Source: Sipunculus nudus
Taxonomy: Eukaryota > Annelida > Sipuncula > Golfingiida > Sipunculidae
Length of the DNA: 64,000 nucleotides
Assembly: GCA_026874595.1 (NCBI GenBank)
Contig: CM049313.1
Span: 43,616,659-43,680,658 of the forward strand
Direction of reading: 5' to 3'
Positions 59,565-64,000 of this stretch are shown here, one piece after another. Each line of letters begins with the position of its first letter. Positions within the stretch are counted from its first letter, which is position 1. Made by a program: the position numbers and the translations under genes. The notes beneath the pieces were generated by a model, which saw only the letters and a list, made by a program, of their open reading frames with translations, searched no databases and had not been told where the DNA came from.

Positions 59565-61433
59565 CAAGGGACCTATGGGTCACTGTGCTCAGCTGACGTT
59601 AACCTTGAAGGTAAAAATCTAAAATAATATCTTATGGAGATAAAGTGTAAGAGGAAGAGGTAATAAAGGCCATGGTTGGTTTATATGATTGGTTTGTATT
59701 GATGAGCAAGAAATTGTTGCAAAAATATTTTGTGACCTGACCATGTGTTTCCTAATGTTGAAACTAAAGCATGTGAGCAGTTTGTGAACAAATGATCTGT
59801 ACTATTACCATGATCATTAGTTGGTTTTTTGATTAACTGTTGACATTTCAGTAGTTTACACATTTGTTCAATTGAATCTATTTTTTTGCATAATATTTTT
59901 TTTTAATTATATATGTATTTTTTTATGAAATGTATACAGCTGAAATATAGCTAATTAACAACATAAAACAGGGCAAACAAAGCCTGATGTCAAATTCTGC
60001 TGAGGCAGGAAAATAATGAACAAATGTTTGTATTAAATCCTCATTTTTTTATCACATCAATTATTTTCTAATTTAAGTTTATATTTCTATACATTTCCAA
60101 TTTAACATATATATCTGAATATAAAAGTTGATTCATAATTCTCAATTGCATCATCATAAACCTCAATCTTGTCAGATAACACCACATCATGCATACAAAT
60201 GTTTATTTATTTTTTACCACAAAAATATATCTTTTAAATCTGCAAAACAATAAATATCTAAAAATACTTGATTTAGATTTCACAATTTTTAACTGTGTCT
60301 TTATTTATCCATAATGTGCTTCATATTTTATAATAATTTAAGCATACTGATGGGTTCATTTATATTTGTTAAAATCATTAAAAGAAAATTAATTTCTTTA
60401 AAAATGCTACATTACACAACATTGCATCTTCTGGATTACACCTTGAATTATTTTTTCAAGGAAAGTTTTTGCATATCGGAGTGGAAACAGCATTACAATT
60501 AAGGAGATACAGTGAAAACAATAACAATTACTGCATAACACTTGGTGGGTTGGGTTTGCGGGGGGGGGGGGGGGGGGGTGATTATATGAGAATAACTGTA
60601 CACCTGTCACAGCACGGGATCTCCCCCAGTGACTGTAACAAATCAGAAACCCTGGCATAGCTGACTTCCAGTGACCTGGAGTGGGACCCTGCATCTGTAA
60701 TCAAAGCAAGTGACTACAGAAAAAAAATCAATAACTAGCTTAATTTTCAAGCTTTTATTTTCAAATTTCAGATTTAGACAAACTAAATATTTATGTTTAC
60801 ATGCTGTGAAAATTAAATCAATGGTGCTTACAGGAAAAAAACGTGCCATGGTCAAAGTTGGGCAAAATTTAAAGTACTGATTTTTTTTTATGCTAATAAC
60901 TTAAAAAATTTACAAAATTCAGATCTAATTTTCGGTAAACAATTGAATCTTAATTAAACATAGTTATATACTTGAGAAAATAGACTCTAGTTTCAAAATT
61001 TTTCATTTTAAGTGAGTTATTATTTTTCCTGATCTTTTACAAAGTTCATTATGTTTGGACCCATAACTTAAAGAATTTATACTTTACAGACTTAATTTCT
61101 GGCATGTACATAGGAACTATATAGAGGAATATTTATGGTAAATATGAGGAAAAACAGATGAGTGGTTTTGATATTAGGCAGTCCTGAAGTGTGAAAATAG
61201 AATTTTAATAAAAAATTGAGGTTTTTCTTTAATTTCTCAAAGGAACAAAGTCGCAAAGACCCAGTTTTCGGCTTGGTAGGAGATCTTGGGGACATCTAAC
61301 ATTATGCTGAATTTTGGATTTCTAGGTCTTGTGGTTTCAAAACGTGCCACATCTACGGCCGGACGGCCGGACGGACTGACGACGGACAATGGACCACGAC
61401 TATAGCTCAGATGACTTATAGTCAGCTGAGCTA
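59565..61433 (+). mobile_element. Helentron-associated element, copy B
   Basis: 5' end ACAAGGGACCTATGGGTCAC with GCTCAGCTGAC (59,587-59,597) parallels copy A. The 3' part has the GGCCGGACGGCCGGACGGAC microsatellite (about 61,357-61,388) and the hairpin TAGCTCAGATGACT-TAT-AGTCAGCTGAGCTA (61,403-61,433) followed by AAAA. The arms of the two hairpins are identical; only the loop differs (TTC versus TAT). The interior is not an obvious tandem array, unlike copy A. A 19-base G run is at 60,560-60,578. Confidence 0.75.
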
Positions 61434-61439
61434 AAAATG

Positions 61440-63515
61440 GTATGGTTCTCTCGGCACTTTTTTTTTAAATCAGTGTGGGCAATTTTTTACCTTTTTTTTT
61501 AATGTTTCGATAAGAATGTCATAGGATCAGGGAAAAGCATGATAGAATTTTTTTGCTAAAAATGTAAAAGCACAACATAAGTAAGGAAATCTTATCAAAA
61601 TTGTATTATTTTATCTTTTTGAAAGATGAAAAGTAAAATACAAATATTTGATGCGGAGTTAAAATTGATGTGGGCAGTGCCTGAGAACCATAGCTTTTTT
61701 TTTGCCTAATATTAGTAATAGGAAGTTACTATGAATATACTGATAATAGTAAACTAATACACTCAGTCTCAGGCTGAAGTGAACCGAGCATCAAACTTTA
61801 ACTTGTGTTAATCTCTGAGAATGAATCATTCGAAGACACTTTGTTTTATGCATGTGACTGTCATCTGTGCTTGATAACAGCATACTCACGACTAATCACA
61901 TGTTAATAATCAGCAGAACACCCTCCTCACACTGGAGTGGTTCATTTTGACAGATGAAGAGCTCGTGTTGGCTTCCTCCCTCAGCTGTAAATAACCTCAT
62001 TATCGCTCATGTACAAGTGCTGCCATCTAATGAGCGACCCTGCTGTCAACGTCCCGCGTAACTGAACACTGGTGGACAAGTGATTTACATCTCACGTATG
62101 TGTTGCTACATGTTGATTTATTAAAACTGCGTGCTTTCAGCACAATATTGATTATTGCAATCCATTTATTAAAATTGGGTACTTGGATGTTGATTGTTTG
62201 GAATAGAGTGAGGTAAAGTTAGTGAGCGATAATAAGGCGTTTTTCTTCAAAGTTTGGGCCATTTCATGATTTCCTTCAACAGCCTGATTACAGATATTTT
62301 AGTAATCTGACATTGAACTTGAATAATTATTAAAATTGCCATTATAAGACCAGGAAAATCAATAACTAATAAACATGCATGACAAATCTGACCAAGCTGG
62401 GGTCAGTATTACTATTAGTTTAAAAAATCAACACCAGAGGGCGTTCCAGAGTGCTTAGAAGCCTCACTCAAGGTGTACAGAATTGGTCGGTTTTACGTAG
62501 CACATTCTGCCCACTCTACACATTCATATTTAGCTGGTAGCTTGTGTTGCACAACTCCCTGGACGTGTAGCACAACCCCTTATAAAATTCCATGTGCGGT
62601 AATTAGCAATTAATGGAATTATGCTGCATTCGTTACTGCCCAGAATTAAGGTAATTACAAGTTTCCCAGTGCAAAATACCGTTTGAAACGTGATCCAAGT
62701 GGAATGTACCACTGGGGACCTGGATTTTGGGGAGCATGCCGATCAGTCCCATTTAGCGACCTTCACCTTTATTCATTGCTTTTTAAGATGCAGGGAGCAA
62801 ATAAAGAACACAATATTTGACTGGTTCACAAAAAAGTTTTAAATTACAAATTAAATTGAACAAATGTGACATGAAACATATTTTATAAATCAGTTTCTTT
62901 TTGGTTACTATAACAACCTACTATACCAAACGTTTGCAAGTTGTACATACCACCTGCCATCTGGAAATTACCATATTTCTGAGTGGTAACGAACGCAACA
63001 CTAGTTACATGATCGGTACATTTGTGTCTGTCAGACAAGTGAGGTCTTGCTTATAGTCACTAGCAGACATTTTTACTGGACTTTGACTGTTCCATCTCTG
63101 AGTACTACCTAATGCTACTGTGGATTTGAGCGGAGCTTGAAATTACTCTTCTAAAAGTACCAGTCCAATTAGCATAATTATATGCTGCATTCTATATATG
63201 GCAAATACGAGTTGACAAAGGGAAGATGTTTTCAGTATGTCATCACAGTAATTACTACTGGCCTGCTTGAACTTCTACATATATGCAGCCTATCATCTTA
63301 GGTTACATGGTGCTTACTTGGCTGGCTAGCTGAGGGGCAGATTATAATAGAATAAAAATCAAGCAGCTCACTTTCTTTTCATACAAATATGGCACATATT
63401 CTGAACCAATATGTGATGTATCATGTAGATTTCTCCAGTGAATAGCTAAAATTAGGAACAATAATAAAAAATAATTGGTTGCAGAGACACATTAATTTCC
63501 AAATATAAAGAAGAA
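61440..63515. promoter_or_regulatory. Divergent intergenic/promoter region between the C1orf43 homologue and the right-edge gene
   Basis: The two genes face away from each other across this interval. The 61,900-62,120 part is GC-richer, and CTCF-like motifs occur at 62,021-62,033 and 62,431-62,443. A minus-strand donor-like TC|GTGAGTATG near 61,889 is a possible end of the missing 5' UTR exon of the C1orf43 homologue. No transcription start can be fixed from sequence. Confidence 0.35.
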
Positions 63516-63521
63516 TCGAGG

Positions 63522-64000
63522 ATGGATGAAAGATTGACAGAAGAAGAAGAGGAGGAGGAGGAAGAAGACTGGAATGATCCACTGGATGTGGATCTGACTG
63601 TTAATGGTATTTATTATTATATTTTCTAGGAAAAAAGCTGGAGCTGAATATCAATATATGACTACTGAAAATTAAATAACAGTCTCTTTGCTCCAATGAC
63701 TACAGGATTGTATTGTAAGAAGCCTCAAACAAGTTTCTGCTTTTAAGAAAAATACCTACTGGACCAAAACCCAGTAATCAAACTTTGATGTAACCAGGGC
63801 CTCAGTGCCTTTTAATGAAGTAATTTTCAAAAGTAAGCATAATAAATGATAGATATTTTAAATGACTAAGACGATTAAATGAGCAAAAGGGAAAACTGAG
63901 GTCTTTTGATAAATATGTTTAATTATGATTACCTATGTGTGTGTCATTTCAGGAATAAGTAATGAAAAGCAAGATAAACCCATGAATGGAAAACAAGAAG
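63522..64000 (+). CDS. N-terminus of an acidic protein, two exons, cut by the window edge
   Basis: Exon 1 (63,522-63,606) starts at ATG and encodes MDERLT, nine glutamates, then DWNDPLDVDLTVN; it ends AATG|GTATTT in phase 1. Exon 2 (63,953 to the window end) has the acceptor GTGTCATTTCAG and continues in frame with GISNEKQDKPMNGKQE. The acidic stretch and lysine/asparagine-rich continuation suggest a disordered N-terminus of an intracellular, probably nuclear or RNA-associated protein, but I do not recognise the family. Start choice: the first ATG after several in-frame stops. The rest lies outside the window. Confidence 0.7.

Overview
This is a eukaryotic, almost certainly metazoan, genomic window. 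Genes are split by GT-AG introns, (TA)n and (GA)n microsatellites and minisatellites are abundant, and transposable elements of several classes fill most of the space between exons. Repeats with a terminal hairpin, ACGG-type microsatellite and tandem core units resemble the 'pearl'/DINE-1-like Helentron-associated elements known from bivalves, and there is a tRNA-derived SINE. I infer a mollusc, most likely a bivalve; no species call is possible from sequence alone.

Layout. Positions 1-33,600 hold no gene I can defend. They are AT-rich gene-poor DNA with (TA)n tracts, three long-armed foldback elements (5.1-6.0, 6.8-8.3 and 14.0-15.0 kb), minisatellites (8.6-9.1 and 23.0-23.7 kb), a ~327-bp tandem array (15.0-16.2 kb), a LINE 3' end (19.5-20.3 kb), a SINE (28.7 kb) and a 306-bp tandem duplication (30.2-30.8 kb). 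GC-richer islands (0.15-0.5, 2.7-3.1, 17.6-18.1, 18.85-19.3, 24.0-25.4, 28.1-28.5 kb) look like non-coding regulatory DNA or unrecognised exons. Three short codon-like stretches are listed with low confidence.

The right half is dominated by one minus-strand gene (34,813-59,008) with seven coding exons that join in frame to a 268-residue protein homologous to vertebrate C1orf43 (NICE-3 family), a single-pass membrane protein linked to phagocytosis. Its fourth intron is 14.3 kb and contains, on the opposite strand, a complete three-exon gene for a 73-residue secreted Kazal-type protease inhibitor (49,456-51,143). The same intron holds a decayed LINE (44.4-47.25 kb), a hAT-type MITE with its 8-bp target duplication, a TA-flanked MITE and fragments of the Helentron-like family. 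Introns 5 and 6 hold a 1.4-kb TIR element with 25-bp perfect ends, a full-length Helentron-like element (37.6-41.0 kb) and a MITE lying 8 bp from a splice donor.

At the right edge, on the plus strand, the first two exons of another gene begin (63,522 onward); its very acidic N-terminus is not recognisable. It and the C1orf43 homologue are divergently arranged, so the promoters of both probably lie between about 59 and 63.5 kb. The two genes inside this region, membrane protein and secreted inhibitor, have no evident pathway link.
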